This document shows, one piece after another, positions 1 to 9,584 of a DNA stretch of 40,036 bases (positions within the stretch are counted from its first letter, which is position 1; each line of letters opens with the position of its first letter). The translations under genes were made by a program, and so were the position numbers. The notes under the pieces were generated by a model, which did not search any database, had not been told where the DNA came from, and saw nothing but the letters and a program-made list of their open reading frames with translations. Source of the stretch: an uncultured Flavihumibacter sp. Its GTDB lineage: Bacteria; Bacteroidota; Bacteroidia; Chitinophagales; Chitinophagaceae. Location: contig CABHOY010000046.1 of NCBI GenBank assembly GCA_902168105.1, forward strand, positions 1 to 40,036, in the 5' to 3' direction.

Positions 1-155
1 TATAAAAACTCTTGGTTGCCAATCAATGCATGAGGGTGTATGTGGCTTATTTATAAGACCACTCTTTTGAGTTTGCATGTGGCATCCTATAGAAAATAAT
101 ACAAGAAATTGCAGCTTGCATGACAATGTCTGCTTAGAGAAGATTGTTTTTATAG

Positions 156-191
156 GAAAAAATAAAGGCCGGTCCCATTAGACCAGCCCTT
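156..191 (-). terminator. Intrinsic terminator of the SGNH hydrolase gene
   Basis: An 8-bp stem with one mismatch (167-174 with 181-188, loop 175-180) is followed, in the minus-strand direction, by a T-rich run (complement of the A-rich 156-166). It lies about 75 bp past the stop codon of the leftward hydrolase gene. The rest of bases 1-262 holds no open frame with protein-like features; it is AT-rich and has two T runs near 198-224. Confidence 0.7.
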
Positions 192-262
192 AAAGTTCTT
201 TTTTTAACTTTTTTTATCCCGGGGCTTGTTTTTCAACATAGAATACACCCTCTTTTTTGTTT

Positions 263-1036
263 CTATTTCTTCACTACATCCATCCAGGAAGCGGCCATGA
301 GTGAGGCCCCTGCAATTGCAGGATGCACGCCGTCTCCTGTCCAGTAGGACCCCGGAGCAGACTTCTCAGCCTTATCATAAATAGCCTGACATGGAATGAA
401 GGCAGCTTCAAATTTTGTTGCGATCTCGCGCGCAGCTACACGATACTCATCGAACGCCGGGAACCATTTATCATTAACGGCACTCACACCATTTACTGCA
501 AAAGGTTCACCAATGATCAGCTGTACGTCAGGCAGCTGTTGTTTGGTACGCTCCAGCAATGCGGTAAAATCGTCCCTGTAAGTCTTGACAGTACCCTTAT
601 AGTTACCTGACAGTGTATGCCAGAAATCATTTACACCAATAAGGATACTCAGCACATCCGGTTTTAACTGTAAACAATCGGCATCCCATCTTTCGGCTAA
701 CTGGTATACCTTGTTCCCACTGATCCCTTTGTTATAGATCTTCAGATTTTTATCGGGGAATTCTTTCAGGAGCGATGCAGCAGCGAGATAAGCGTAACCG
801 TTTCCCAGCGCACCGGGGTTGTTCGCCTCACTGTTATCCCGTTTACGGCCCGCATCTGTAATAGAGTCTCCCTGAAAAAGGATCACTGCATCCTTCTTCA
901 ATGTTACCTTCTTAGCATGGGCTTTCTTCTCGCCAGTAGCCGCTGCAACAATATTAGGCAAACTCAGGGCGGCCAAACTGCCCAGGGATACGTTCCGGAT
1001 AAAATTCCTCCGGTTGGAATTAGGTTGTTGTTCCAT
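263..1036 (-). CDS. Tat-exported SGNH/GDSL-family hydrolase (carbohydrate esterase-like)
   Basis: A 257-residue protein beginning with a twin-arginine signal (RR at residues 9-10 followed by NFIR, then a hydrophobic Ala/Leu stretch to about residue 33). The mature part carries the SGNH blocks in order: GDSITD with the nucleophile Ser near 58, an NKGISGN block near 102-108, GVND at 134-137, and DGVHP with Asp 235 and His 238 near the C-terminus. This is the full catalytic set, so an active esterase, probably deacetylating a glycan in the periplasm, is likely. The substrate cannot be read from sequence. The gene stands alone, with a terminator downstream and more than 800 bp of non-coding DNA upstream. 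The ATG start is supported because it places the Tat motif at the usual distance. Confidence 0.9.
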   Translation of the reverse strand: MEQQPNSNRRNFIRNVSLGSLAALSLPNIVAAATGEKKAHAKKVTLKKDAVILFQGDSITDAGRKRDNSEANNPGALGNGYAYLAAASLLKEFPDKNLKIYNKGISGNKVYQLAERWDADCLQLKPDVLSILIGVNDFWHTLSGNYKGTVKTYRDDFTALLERTKQQLPDVQLIIGEPFAVNGVSAVNDKWFPAFDEYRVAAREIATKFEAAFIPCQAIYDKAEKSAPGSYWTGDGVHPAIAGASLMAASWMDVVKK

Positions 1037-1860
1037 GGAATTATGATAGTTAAGTATGCACGTTGTGGTTATACCACGCTAATGGTGAAACCTGTAAGGG
1101 AATAAAACTAATAAATTATGTGAATAAAATAAAGATGCCGCCCAGGAATGAGCGGCAATTTAGTTATCTATCCTATGAAAACCTGTGTTTAAATTCTTCG
1201 CTTTGCCTGGCATACATTCTCATAATCAGCATACCAGGCTTTTGCGAAACCATGTGGCTTTATTATGGATATGGATATGGCAGTTTAATATTGTCAGATA
1301 TGTCGAATAATCACATAAGTTTTATATCCCATTGATATTAATTTCTACTTCAAATGCTATTAATGCTAAATGATTTATGCATTTCTTGTGTAAAGATGTA
1401 CAATTGTTGCTGCCGATTTCGTAAATTTCAGGGCCTAATATGGAAAATGAGTAAGGACACACATATTTCTAGGTGCTAACACTTATTTTCAACAGGGTAG
1501 CGGACTTGACGATAAAAGGCCCCAATATTTGACGCATATTTACGTCCAGCTCGCTGCTTTAACTGTTTTCACCCACCTATCTTCTCTGGAAAACCTCATT
1601 AAAAGTAAAATCCTGTATTGTCGGGTTACATTGCTGCTGACTATACGGGTGTGAATTGTTCACTGATCATTAAAAAGACTTATTTGAACACGAAACTTGA
1701 TAAGCGACCTATAACTATGCGGATACAATCTTTTCCCACTGCCAATTTTAGCAGCAGTTATGCGTTTAATGGAAACAACATATGCGAATGTCCGGTAAAC
1801 AGGTGTCATGGGAAAAGCACTAACGGGGACGAACAAACTACCTCAAACTAGAATTAGCCA
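1037..1860. other. 824-bp intergenic stretch, no convincing gene
   Basis: AT-rich DNA between the leftward hydrolase and the rightward regulator. It must hold both promoters, but I cannot place them with confidence. Short open frames occur, including a 77-codon one that ends just before the regulator, but none has a signal peptide, a domain or protein-like composition. A small hairpin (1136-1141 with 1152-1157, 6 bp) is the only structure I see. Confidence 0.6.
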
Positions 1861-2526
1861 ATGAAAGAGCCAATTTACAGAATACTCGTTATTGAAGAAG
1901 ATGCTGCTTTAATAAAGAAGGTTCAACAGTTATTGACCCTGCATCATTACGACGTTTATACCTCTACTACTCCGGAAGAAGGAATGTATATCTGCCGGCA
2001 ATATCAGCCGGACCTCGTTGTTTGTGGCGTAAGACTACGCGGAGGAAGCGGCTATCATTTTCTCATGGAACTTAGAAATGATCCATCTCTCCAGCATATT
2101 CCCTTCATCTTCATCAGTGGAAAAGAAGGGAAAGAAGATATGCGCATGGGTATGAATCTCGGTGCTGACGACTTTCTTGCAAGGCCTTTTAAAAGCAAGG
2201 AATTACTGCTGAGCATTAAATCCAGGCTCACAAGGTTCACGGTATTCGGCGTACTGCAGAGAGAGAAAAAACATACTACCATCGTTTCTATGCCGGTTAT
2301 TCCTCCGGAGGTACACCACAAATTAAGTAAGACGGAATTCAGGGTAATGCAGATGATCGCAGAAGGAATGAGCACAAGAGAAATTGCACAGACACTTAAC
2401 ATTAGTATTAAAACTGTCGAGAATCACAGGCATAATATATCCAAAAAACTAAATCTCACGGGACACAACTCACTGATCAAATATGCCATAAAACACCTTA
2501 CTCAACAGTATAAGATACTCTCATAA
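1861..2526 (+). CDS. LuxR/NarL-type response regulator with a degenerate receiver
   Basis: A 221-residue protein. Residues 7-125 are a CheY-like receiver and about 155-215 a LuxR-type helix-turn-helix (LSKTEFRVMQMIAEG, then STREIAQTLNISIKTVENH), so it should bind DNA. The receiver is atypical. The position that should be the phospho-acceptor Asp is Gly 56 (context VVCGVRL; codon GGC at 2026-2028), the acidic pair is Glu-Glu (12-13), and the conserved Lys before Pro-Phe is Arg 108. The Ser of the switch (86) is kept. Phosphorylation in the usual way is therefore unlikely, and the domain may act as a constitutive dimerisation unit or a ligand-sensing pseudo-receiver. No histidine kinase is adjacent. 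It converges with the FecR-like gene, 43 bp away. Confidence 0.92.
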   Translation: MKEPIYRILVIEEDAALIKKVQQLLTLHHYDVYTSTTPEEGMYICRQYQPDLVVCGVRLRGGSGYHFLMELRNDPSLQHIPFIFISGKEGKEDMRMGMNLGADDFLARPFKSKELLLSIKSRLTRFTVFGVLQREKKHTTIVSMPVIPPEVHHKLSKTEFRVMQMIAEGMSTREIAQTLNISIKTVENHRHNISKKLNLTGHNSLIKYAIKHLTQQYKILS

Positions 2527-2567
2527 CGCGGCCGGCAAATGGGCCTGTCCGGTAAGTTTGCCGTTAT
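2523..2567. terminator. Hairpin between convergent genes
   Basis: The arm at 2557-2567 is complementary to 2523-2528 plus 2534-2539, with five unpaired bases on the left side. It fills the short gap between the convergent regulator and FecR-like genes and probably ends transcripts from both sides. No strong T run is present, so this is tentative. Confidence 0.4.
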
Positions 2568-2569
2568 GC

Positions 2570-3724
2570 CTATTTCAGATGTATGACGCCTTTCTCGTCA
2601 TATCTGTAATGAACATCGCCGATCAGTTCCAGCGTTTCCAGGAAGTAGTCAAGGCGTTGCAATTTTTCGAGACCGCCGGTGAATCTTTTACCGGACAGCT
2701 CCTTATTGTCGAACACTACCTGCACGCCGTACCAACGTTCTATTACACGGGCGATTTCCAACAGGGAGGTATTATGAAAGACGTAAACACCCTTCATCCA
2801 GGCCAGGACCTCACTTTCGTCGAATGAGCGGACATCATAACCTTTGTCGGTTTTGTAAACTGCCTCCTGTCCGGGGCGCAGGCGTACTTCTTTCCCATCG
2901 GCGCTGGCTATGACAGTGCCGCTTACCAATGCTGTCTTTGTGATACCATCGTTATACGCGTTCACATTAAAGGAAGTGCCTAATACCTGGATATCGGTTT
3001 GTTCGGTATGTACAATGAAAGGTTTGGAATCATCTTTTGCTACCTGGAAGAAAGCTTCTCCATCCAGATATACTTCTCTTTTATTGCCGGGGAAACTAAA
3101 CGGGAAGCGCAGTTTCGATGTAGCGTTCAGCCAAACTTCCGTTCCGTCGGATAACAACAGTTTATAATCCATTTTGGGAGGCACGGTAAGTGTATTAAAT
3201 CCATTGCCCATAGCCGTACCACCTGTGTATTGCAGTTTCTTTGCACCTGCACTAAGTTGCACATCTCCGGCTTTAATATCCTGCTTTTCCTGATTGTAAG
3301 GCAATGCAATGGTTTCACCACCTGCCAGTTGTAACCGTAATCCATTTACAGCAACAGGCGTTGACGCAGCTACTGCAGGCGCCTGCTCAACTGTACGGCG
3401 GCTATTCTTCCATATCAGGCTGATACCGGTCAGGGCTACCGCTAATACGGCCGCTGCAAACAACCATTTCCTGATACCATAAACGCCGCTATTTTTGACG
3501 GAAAGTTCCTCCCGTACAGCGGTCCAGGCATTGGCCACATCTATTTGCTGCCAGAATTTTTCTTCTCCGGGCAATGAAAAACTATGCTTCAAAGCCCTCC
3601 ACATTAATTCTATGTCCTCATGGCCATTAATTAATGCTGAAACATACTGATCGTCAGATTCATTAATAGTACCATTACGCTTTTTCAACAAGAGCTGGTA
3701 AATGTGTTCGTGATTTTCACTCAT
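2570..3724 (-). CDS. FecR-family anti-sigma factor (FecR + DUF4974)
   Basis: A 384-residue inner-membrane protein. The N-terminal cytoplasmic region (about 1-80) would hold an ECF sigma factor. One membrane helix follows near 85-105 (WLFAAAVLAVALTGISLIW). The periplasmic FecR domain has typical wording (LSDGTEVWLNATSKLRFP, then YLDGEAFFQV and VLGTSFNVNAY, about 190-260). The C-terminal DUF4974 domain (about 313-384) contacts the N-terminal extension of SusC-type receptors in known systems. Such genes usually sit between an ECF sigma gene and a susC gene. Here neither is adjacent: the upstream neighbour is a GH92 enzyme about 280 bp away, and the only SusC in the window is 20 kb off. It is therefore an orphan anti-sigma, at least locally. 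Confidence 0.93.
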   Translation of the reverse strand: MSENHEHIYQLLLKKRNGTINESDDQYVSALINGHEDIELMWRALKHSFSLPGEEKFWQQIDVANAWTAVREELSVKNSGVYGIRKWLFAAAVLAVALTGISLIWKNSRRTVEQAPAVAASTPVAVNGLRLQLAGGETIALPYNQEKQDIKAGDVQLSAGAKKLQYTGGTAMGNGFNTLTVPPKMDYKLLLSDGTEVWLNATSKLRFPFSFPGNKREVYLDGEAFFQVAKDDSKPFIVHTEQTDIQVLGTSFNVNAYNDGITKTALVSGTVIASADGKEVRLRPGQEAVYKTDKGYDVRSFDESEVLAWMKGVYVFHNTSLLEIARVIERWYGVQVVFDNKELSGKRFTGGLEKLQRLDYFLETLELIGDVHYRYDEKGVIHLK

Positions 3725-3949
3725 CTTTCTTGGCTGTTCGAATTTATGATAGATGGCTCCGCACGTGGAAGATGCAGCTTCAGTTGCTGCAATCTATTGC
3801 ATGAAGCTACGCACATCCGTTCATTAAAACTGTTAATTACCAGTTAACGCATTTGCTAACAAATTGTTATGGAGGCGCAAGGTAAACGATTGCGCAGGAA
3901 ATAGCACCGCAGTTAAAGGGAGATTCAGGGGTGTACAAAGGCTATAAAT

Positions 3950-3988
3950 GTCAATGGCTGCCCTGTTCTGAACAAGGCAGCCATTGAC
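3950..3988 (-). terminator. Hairpin downstream of the GH92 gene
   Basis: A perfect 13-bp stem (3950-3962 with 3976-3988) with a further 4-bp inner stem (3964-3967 with 3971-3974) begins 18 bp after the GH92 stop. The T run after it on the minus strand is short, so it may be a weak terminator or a stabilising 3' end. It separates GH92 from the FecR-like gene. Confidence 0.6.
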
Positions 3989-4005
3989 GTCATATCAATA
4001 TATGA

Positions 4006-6291
4006 TCAATACTTTGAATCAGGGCGATTAACAGCCAGTTTTCCGAAGTCGTAGGCAGGTTTGTTACCCATCGTGATCTTCAGCGTACCACCTTTCAGAA
4101 TGTCGGCATGACGGATAAAGCTATTGTCATAAGGTTTACCATTCAGCGTCACCTTCTGAATATAGATGTTCTCCGCGCTGTTGTTGACAGTTTCTACTGT
4201 AAAGGTTTTACCACCCTGCAGTTTCAGGCTGGCCTTTTCGAACAGCGGACTACCTAATACATAGATCCCTTTCGCTGGATTTACAGGATAGAAACCGAGA
4301 GAAGAGAATACATACCAGGAAGACATAGCGCCAACATCCTCATTACCAGCCAGACCTTCCGGGCTCTTTGTATAGAAATCCCTCATTACCTGTCTTACCT
4401 TTTCAGAAGTCTTCCACTGATTACCGGAGTACGCATACATGTAAGTCACGTGATGACTTGGTTCGTTACCATGTGCATACATGCCTATCAGACCGGAGAT
4501 ATCATTTGAAGCCTGTGCTCCCATATCACCTTTCGCTGTGAACAGGCTGTCCAGTTTCTTGGTGAAAGCGTCATCGCCACCCAGGAGACTGATCAGGCCT
4601 TCTACGTCCTGTGGTACCAGCCAGGTATACTGCCAGCCATTGCCCTCGGTAAAGTCGCCTTTCTCATGTATGGAATTGAAAGGATCGTAAGGCGTTTTGA
4701 AGCTGCCATCATCCATTCTTGGACGAACGAATCTGATACTACTGTCGAAATAGTTCTTATAATAACCAGCTCTTTTTGAGTAGTACTCGAAATCTGCCGT
4801 ACGACCCAGCTTTTTAGCTACAGCTGCAATACACCAGTCGTCGATAGCATATTCCATAGCTTTGGATACGGACTCGTATTCTTTATCCGCAGGAATGTAT
4901 CCTTTAGCCTTGATATCTTTCATGCCCAGGTCATCCCTTGTAGAAGATGCTTTCATTGCTTCAAAAGCAGCGTTGATGTCAAAGCCTTTGTATCCTTTCA
5001 GGTAAGCATCTGCAATTACGGGTACGGCGTGGTAACCCACCATACAGTTTGTTTCGCTACCCATCAGTGGCCAGATGGGTAATTTACCCTGTTGTTTGAA
5101 GATAGCCAGCATGGAGTTTACAAAACTGCTTACTCTTTCGGGCTGTGTCAATGTATACAGCGGTGCACAGGAACGGTAAATATCCCAGAGAGAGAAAACG
5201 GTATAATTATCAAAACCAGGATTGCTGTAAACTTTCTTATCCGTACCACGGTAAGCGCGGTTATGGTCATTGAAAAGAGCAGGTCCTATCATGGTATGAT
5301 ACAGTGCTGTGTAGAAGATGCTCCTGTTGGTCGCATCTTTGGTTTCCAGCTGTATCTTGGACAGTTCCTTATTCCATTTTGCCTGTGCAGTTTTCACTGT
5401 ACCTGCAAAGTCCCATGAAGGGATCTCGCTGTTGATGTTGGCCATTGCGTTTTCGCTGCTGACAGGAGAAATGCCAACTTTCAGCATTGCCTGCGCCGGC
5501 GCTTTATCGAATGAAATAACACCTTTGATCGTCTTGCCTTTACCCTCAGTACCTGCAAGTTTCTCATCGCCATTGAACACCTGGAAATCTTTCATTGGCA
5601 CGTTGCTGCGGATAGCGAACCAGAGACGTTGGTCTTCAGCCCAGCCTTTGGACATACGGTACCCTACCAGGGTATAATCATCCTTCTTCTGAATAAAGGT
5701 TTCTACAGGGGCATCCCATCCGATGCCTTCTTTCAGATCGATAATGATGTGGCCTTCTTCTCCCTGTGGGAAAGTATATTTATGAAAACCTACTCTTTCA
5801 GAAGCGGTCAGTTCTACTTTAATATTATAGTCTTCCAGCTGCACTGCATAATATCCTGGCGTAGCTGTTTCATGTGCATGTGTATAACGGGAGCCATATC
5901 CGCTGGTAGGATTCTCCTGGCTACCATGATTGGTTCTGATCTTACCGGTATAAGGCATGATCAGGACATCGCCCAGATCACCGATACCCGTACCGCTGAG
6001 GTGCGTTTGCGGAAAACCTATTACGACACTGTCCGAATAATGATACCCGGAACACCAGTCCCACCCTTTTACAATGTTGGTCGGACCAACCTGCACAGCG
6101 CCAAATGGCACACTAGCTCCCACAAACACGTGACCATGACCACCCGAACCAATGTAAGGATCTACATATTCTACTGGTTTAAAATCTTTTGCTGCGGTGA
6201 AAGCTGTTTTTTTCTCTTGTCCCTTTACCTGCATGCCCGCTAATAACAGTGTAGCCGCCAGCACAGGATAATGCTTAAGTCCCAATTGCAT
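4006..6291 (-). CDS. GH92 family alpha-mannosidase, secreted
   Basis: A 761-residue protein with an N-terminal signal peptide (about 1-24, ending near VKGQ). It shows the GH92 hallmarks in order: VDPYIGSGGHGHVFVGASVP with FGAVQVGP (about 43-72), the GYHYSD and GFPQTHLSGTG blocks, EGNGWQYTWLVPQD (about 547-560, carrying the Glu expected to be the general acid) and GNEDVGAMSSWYVFSSLGFYP (about 650, carrying the acidic residues expected to activate water). GH92 enzymes are calcium-dependent exo-alpha-mannosidases acting on N-glycan or yeast-mannan-type chains. Length is normal for the family. Linkage preference cannot be read. It lies apart from the susCD pair, so it is not in a compact polysaccharide-utilisation locus here. 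Confidence 0.95.
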   Translation of the reverse strand: MQLGLKHYPVLAATLLLAGMQVKGQEKKTAFTAAKDFKPVEYVDPYIGSGGHGHVFVGASVPFGAVQVGPTNIVKGWDWCSGYHYSDSVVIGFPQTHLSGTGIGDLGDVLIMPYTGKIRTNHGSQENPTSGYGSRYTHAHETATPGYYAVQLEDYNIKVELTASERVGFHKYTFPQGEEGHIIIDLKEGIGWDAPVETFIQKKDDYTLVGYRMSKGWAEDQRLWFAIRSNVPMKDFQVFNGDEKLAGTEGKGKTIKGVISFDKAPAQAMLKVGISPVSSENAMANINSEIPSWDFAGTVKTAQAKWNKELSKIQLETKDATNRSIFYTALYHTMIGPALFNDHNRAYRGTDKKVYSNPGFDNYTVFSLWDIYRSCAPLYTLTQPERVSSFVNSMLAIFKQQGKLPIWPLMGSETNCMVGYHAVPVIADAYLKGYKGFDINAAFEAMKASSTRDDLGMKDIKAKGYIPADKEYESVSKAMEYAIDDWCIAAVAKKLGRTADFEYYSKRAGYYKNYFDSSIRFVRPRMDDGSFKTPYDPFNSIHEKGDFTEGNGWQYTWLVPQDVEGLISLLGGDDAFTKKLDSLFTAKGDMGAQASNDISGLIGMYAHGNEPSHHVTYMYAYSGNQWKTSEKVRQVMRDFYTKSPEGLAGNEDVGAMSSWYVFSSLGFYPVNPAKGIYVLGSPLFEKASLKLQGGKTFTVETVNNSAENIYIQKVTLNGKPYDNSFIRHADILKGGTLKITMGNKPAYDFGKLAVNRPDSKY

Positions 6292-6684
6292 ATCTCAAAA
6301 TTCCTTTAGACTGGCAATATACGGAGTGCAGGGCAGAAAATGAAGGAGCTATCTTTTTAAATACGCTAACACGTTTTGGGTAACCGGCCGGAATTCTGTG
6401 CGCATCTTCCCAAAATGCTAAAATATTCATGCCTGATAATCAACATATAACGGCCTCTTACTTTACATTTTCTTTTACTATATATACCACAGATGTGTTA
6501 ATTAAACGCCTATTATCTAAAACAATAAAGACATACTTCCATCCTACTTCTGTGTGATTCGTGTAAATAATACATTAAAATAAGAATAAATAGAATATAA
6601 ATCATATCTTTACTTTATTTATAATATAAGATATAATATAATATTATATACTTATAGCCTTATTACTGTTATAACTTGTATGAG
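6292..6684. promoter_or_regulatory. Divergent promoter region between GH92 and the fibre-like operon
   Basis: A 393-bp gap between divergently transcribed genes. The half nearest the rightward operon (about 6560-6670) is extremely AT-rich. TATCTTTA at 6605-6612 resembles the Bacteroidota -7 element, but no good -33 TTTG precedes it, so the promoter call is weak. No gene is seen. Confidence 0.35.
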
Positions 6685-9582
6685 ATGAAAGCAATTCTAC
6701 TCATTTTATTGATCCCTATCTTTGTCTGTTCGAGCTTTCTTGCAAAAGCACAATCTGGTTTGCGAGGTATTAACTATCAGGCAATAGCACGTGTTGACAA
6801 CCAAAGAGGTGATGTCCTGGCCTTACAGGCGATACAGATTAAGTTCAGTATCCTTGACGGCGGCCCTGATGCAAATCCGGTGTATACGGAAAAACATCAG
6901 ACCACTACCACCAGCCAGGGGCTTTTTTCTTTGATTATCGGTGCTGGTACACCTGAATTGGGCGACTTCTCCAATATTCCCTGGAGCAAAGGCAACCAAT
7001 ACCTGAAAGTGGAACTGGACAAAAACGGAACCAATGACTTCGTGCCTGTTGGTGTAATGCCTTTCATGGCGGTCCCTTATGCACTTTATGCCGCTAACGG
7101 TGGTTCAAGCGGCCCAGGTGGCGGCGGTGGTGGTACCGTTAACATAGTATGGCTGGGTACATTAGCAACCGCTCCTGCACTTCCAGCCGCAGGCCAGGCT
7201 TATTATAACAGTACAGATAAGCGTTCTTACATTTACGATTCTACCGGTGTAGGCACAGGCACATGGGAGATCATGGCGCAGGACGGTTTACCGGGCCAGT
7301 CACTCTCCTGGTTAGGTTCTTTTACTACCGAACCAGCTAGTCCGGGAGTAAACCAGGCCTACTACAACCTGACAGACCGTAAGGCATATATATATGATGG
7401 CAGCGCCTGGCAGGTTTTCTCCGAAAGCGGCCAAAACGGTGTTGGTACGGGCATCAGCTGGTTAGGGACACTGGCAACAGCTCCAACTGATCCTGTTGAA
7501 AATCAAGCGTATTACAATAGTACAGACAAGAAGTCTTATATCTACGATAACACCGGCGCCTGGCAAACCCTGACACAAGATGGTGTAAGTGGTACAAGTG
7601 GTGTTTCTATGAGCTGGTTAGGCACAATGGCGACTGCACCAGCTACCCCAATCTTAAATCAGGCCTATTATAACAGTACAGACAGAAAATCTTACATCTA
7701 CGATAGTACCGGCACCTGGAAGATACTTGCCCAGGATGGTACAGGATGGAACCTGTCCACGCTGGAGTTCCGTGAAAATGGTGCTATCGGACTGACAACC
7801 ACTGCAGCCGATACCGTGAATTCTTCCAGCAGGGCCTGGCTGATCAGGGGTAACAAGGATATCAATCCGGCAATTGATTTTATAGGCACTGTGGATGATA
7901 ATCCTTTTATTATAAAGGCGGGTGGTACCGGACCTTCATTTGAAAGGTTGCGTACTTTCCCCGATAAGCCACAAACCATTATAAATGGTACGGACGACGC
8001 AGGAAGTTTAATAGGAAAAGCAGTACTGACAGTTTTTTCGAGTGAGGTTAATACTGGTATTATTAACAATAACGCGCTCTACGCAAATGGGGTGAACGGG
8101 TATGCTAACAGCAGTACTGGTGCAGGTCTGGCAGGGTACAACTACACAAACGGCCCTGGTATAAAAGGCAGTTCATCAAATGGAGCCGGTGTTTTAGCAA
8201 CAGGTTCTACCCGTTTCAATAAAGCTTTAGTAGGAACTCATTCATCTACAAGCGGTGGCAGTGGTGTTGAAGGTACCACTAACTCGCCATACAAATCTAC
8301 CACAAACTTTAGATCTGCGGGCGTATGGGGCTCATCAACTCACGCATCAGGTTATGGTCTCCTGGGTGTAGGTAACAACCTGAAACCAGAGATGTATGAT
8401 AATCCACCTGTAATGGGCGGTGGTGCGTTGGGACTTGGTACAGGTGCAGGTGTGGTAGGTTTTGCAATAAACGCTTTTAACGGAATCGGCGTAATAGGTG
8501 GCGGTAATAATGAAACGGTTATGCTGCCTACAACCGGAGCTGGTGTAGCAGGTACTGCGGGTGGGAACTTTCCTGGAGCGGCTATATTCGGATTTGCAAA
8601 AGTTAACACTGGTGCACTTACTCCCGGTAACGACAATCGCTGGGGCGGTGCATTCCAGTTCGGTAACTATTCTGCTTCTGATATTTACACTTACCTGGCT
8701 GGTAGCTCTGGCGGTAGTCTTTACGGACTTATCTCAAACGGTACAAAGTCTACAGTTGTAAAAGACGAAAAAGGTGAAAACCGCCTGCTTTTCTGTACAG
8801 AAGCTCCTGAAGTACTCTTCCAGGATTTCGGAACAGGAGAACTGACAAACGGTGCTGCTCATATTGATCTTGAAGGCCTGCTTACAAAAGTGATTCGTGT
8901 AGACGCAAAACATCCTATGAAAGTATTCATTCAGCTGGAAGGCGAATGTAACGGTGTATATGTGACTAACAAATCTGCCAAAGGATTTGACGTAAAGGAA
9001 TTACAGAGTGGTAAATCAAATGTTCCGTTCACCTGGCAGATCGTTGCTTCCCGCGCAGACGAAGTAATGTCTGACGGTACTGTTCAGAGCTACTCCGACA
9101 GACGTTTCCCTGTAGGTCCAGCTCCGATACCGGTGATCGCAGCTTCCACAGCAGCCGTTGATACAGTTGCAACAGTTACAGCTAAACCAGTACTGAAAGC
9201 AGTTACGCTTAAAACAACAGAAAAAGAAGTTATCAATAAAGCATTCTCCAACCTTCAGTTCTCCAGTGCAAAAGCCGATATCTCAGCTTCGTCACTGCCT
9301 TCCCTCGATAAAATGGCTGCCCTGCTGCAGGCGCATCCGGAATGGCAGTTATCTCTGAGCGGTCATACTGACAACGAAGGAACAGAGGCATTTAACCAGG
9401 CTTTATCAGAAAAAAGAAGCGAAGCAGTAAAACAATACCTGGTTAGCAAAGGTGTTGCCGAAAACAGGATCGCTACCAAAGGATACGGACAAACGAAACC
9501 ACTTGCAGCGAACGATAGCAAAGCTGCCAAGGGCAAGAACAGAAGAGTGGAGATGGACATCCTTACTGAAGAAAAACCTTAA
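6685..9582 (+). CDS. Fibre-like surface protein with fourfold repeats and C-terminal OmpA domain
   Basis: About 965 residues. I start it at the ATG at 6685, which gives a clean signal peptide ending at AKAQ; an in-frame TTG lies three codons upstream. After the signal comes the N-terminal module common in Bacteroidota tail-fibre or collagen-like proteins (NYQAIARV, then GLFSLIIGAG and MAVPYALYAANG). A Gly-rich linker leads to four repeats of about 50 residues (7147-7740) built on WLGT, QAYYNSTD, SYIYD and QDG. A long Gly/Ala-rich region of probable beta structure follows (about 450-700). Residues from about 850 form an OmpA-like domain with SGHTDNEG and an Arg 15 residues after the Asp, the residues that hold peptidoglycan in OmpA. 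I infer an envelope protein anchored to peptidoglycan and displaying a repetitive stalk. It is first in a tight operon with the next gene (2 bp apart). Confidence 0.85.
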   Translation: MKAILLILLIPIFVCSSFLAKAQSGLRGINYQAIARVDNQRGDVLALQAIQIKFSILDGGPDANPVYTEKHQTTTTSQGLFSLIIGAGTPELGDFSNIPWSKGNQYLKVELDKNGTNDFVPVGVMPFMAVPYALYAANGGSSGPGGGGGGTVNIVWLGTLATAPALPAAGQAYYNSTDKRSYIYDSTGVGTGTWEIMAQDGLPGQSLSWLGSFTTEPASPGVNQAYYNLTDRKAYIYDGSAWQVFSESGQNGVGTGISWLGTLATAPTDPVENQAYYNSTDKKSYIYDNTGAWQTLTQDGVSGTSGVSMSWLGTMATAPATPILNQAYYNSTDRKSYIYDSTGTWKILAQDGTGWNLSTLEFRENGAIGLTTTAADTVNSSSRAWLIRGNKDINPAIDFIGTVDDNPFIIKAGGTGPSFERLRTFPDKPQTIINGTDDAGSLIGKAVLTVFSSEVNTGIINNNALYANGVNGYANSSTGAGLAGYNYTNGPGIKGSSSNGAGVLATGSTRFNKALVGTHSSTSGGSGVEGTTNSPYKSTTNFRSAGVWGSSTHASGYGLLGVGNNLKPEMYDNPPVMGGGALGLGTGAGVVGFAINAFNGIGVIGGGNNETVMLPTTGAGVAGTAGGNFPGAAIFGFAKVNTGALTPGNDNRWGGAFQFGNYSASDIYTYLAGSSGGSLYGLISNGTKSTVVKDEKGENRLLFCTEAPEVLFQDFGTGELTNGAAHIDLEGLLTKVIRVDAKHPMKVFIQLEGECNGVYVTNKSAKGFDVKELQSGKSNVPFTWQIVASRADEVMSDGTVQSYSDRRFPVGPAPIPVIAASTAAVDTVATVTAKPVLKAVTLKTTEKEVINKAFSNLQFSSAKADISASSLPSLDKMAALLQAHPEWQLSLSGHTDNEGTEAFNQALSEKRSEAVKQYLVSKGVAENRIATKGYGQTKPLAANDSKAAKGKNRRVEMDILTEEKP
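7147..7740 (+). repeat. Four in-frame repeats of about 150 bp
   Basis: Four diverged copies begin with the Trp-Leu-Gly codons near 7150, 7309, 7462 and 7615. Each encodes the consensus WLG, APxxPxxxQAYYN, TDxKxYIYD and a Trp-containing end before QDG. They form the stalk-proximal part of the fibre-like protein. Confidence 0.85.
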
Positions 9583-9584
9583 TA

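Noticed and set aside
1618..1851. A 77-codon open frame before the LuxR-type regulator
   Set aside because: No domain, signal or typical composition; it is more likely leader or promoter DNA.
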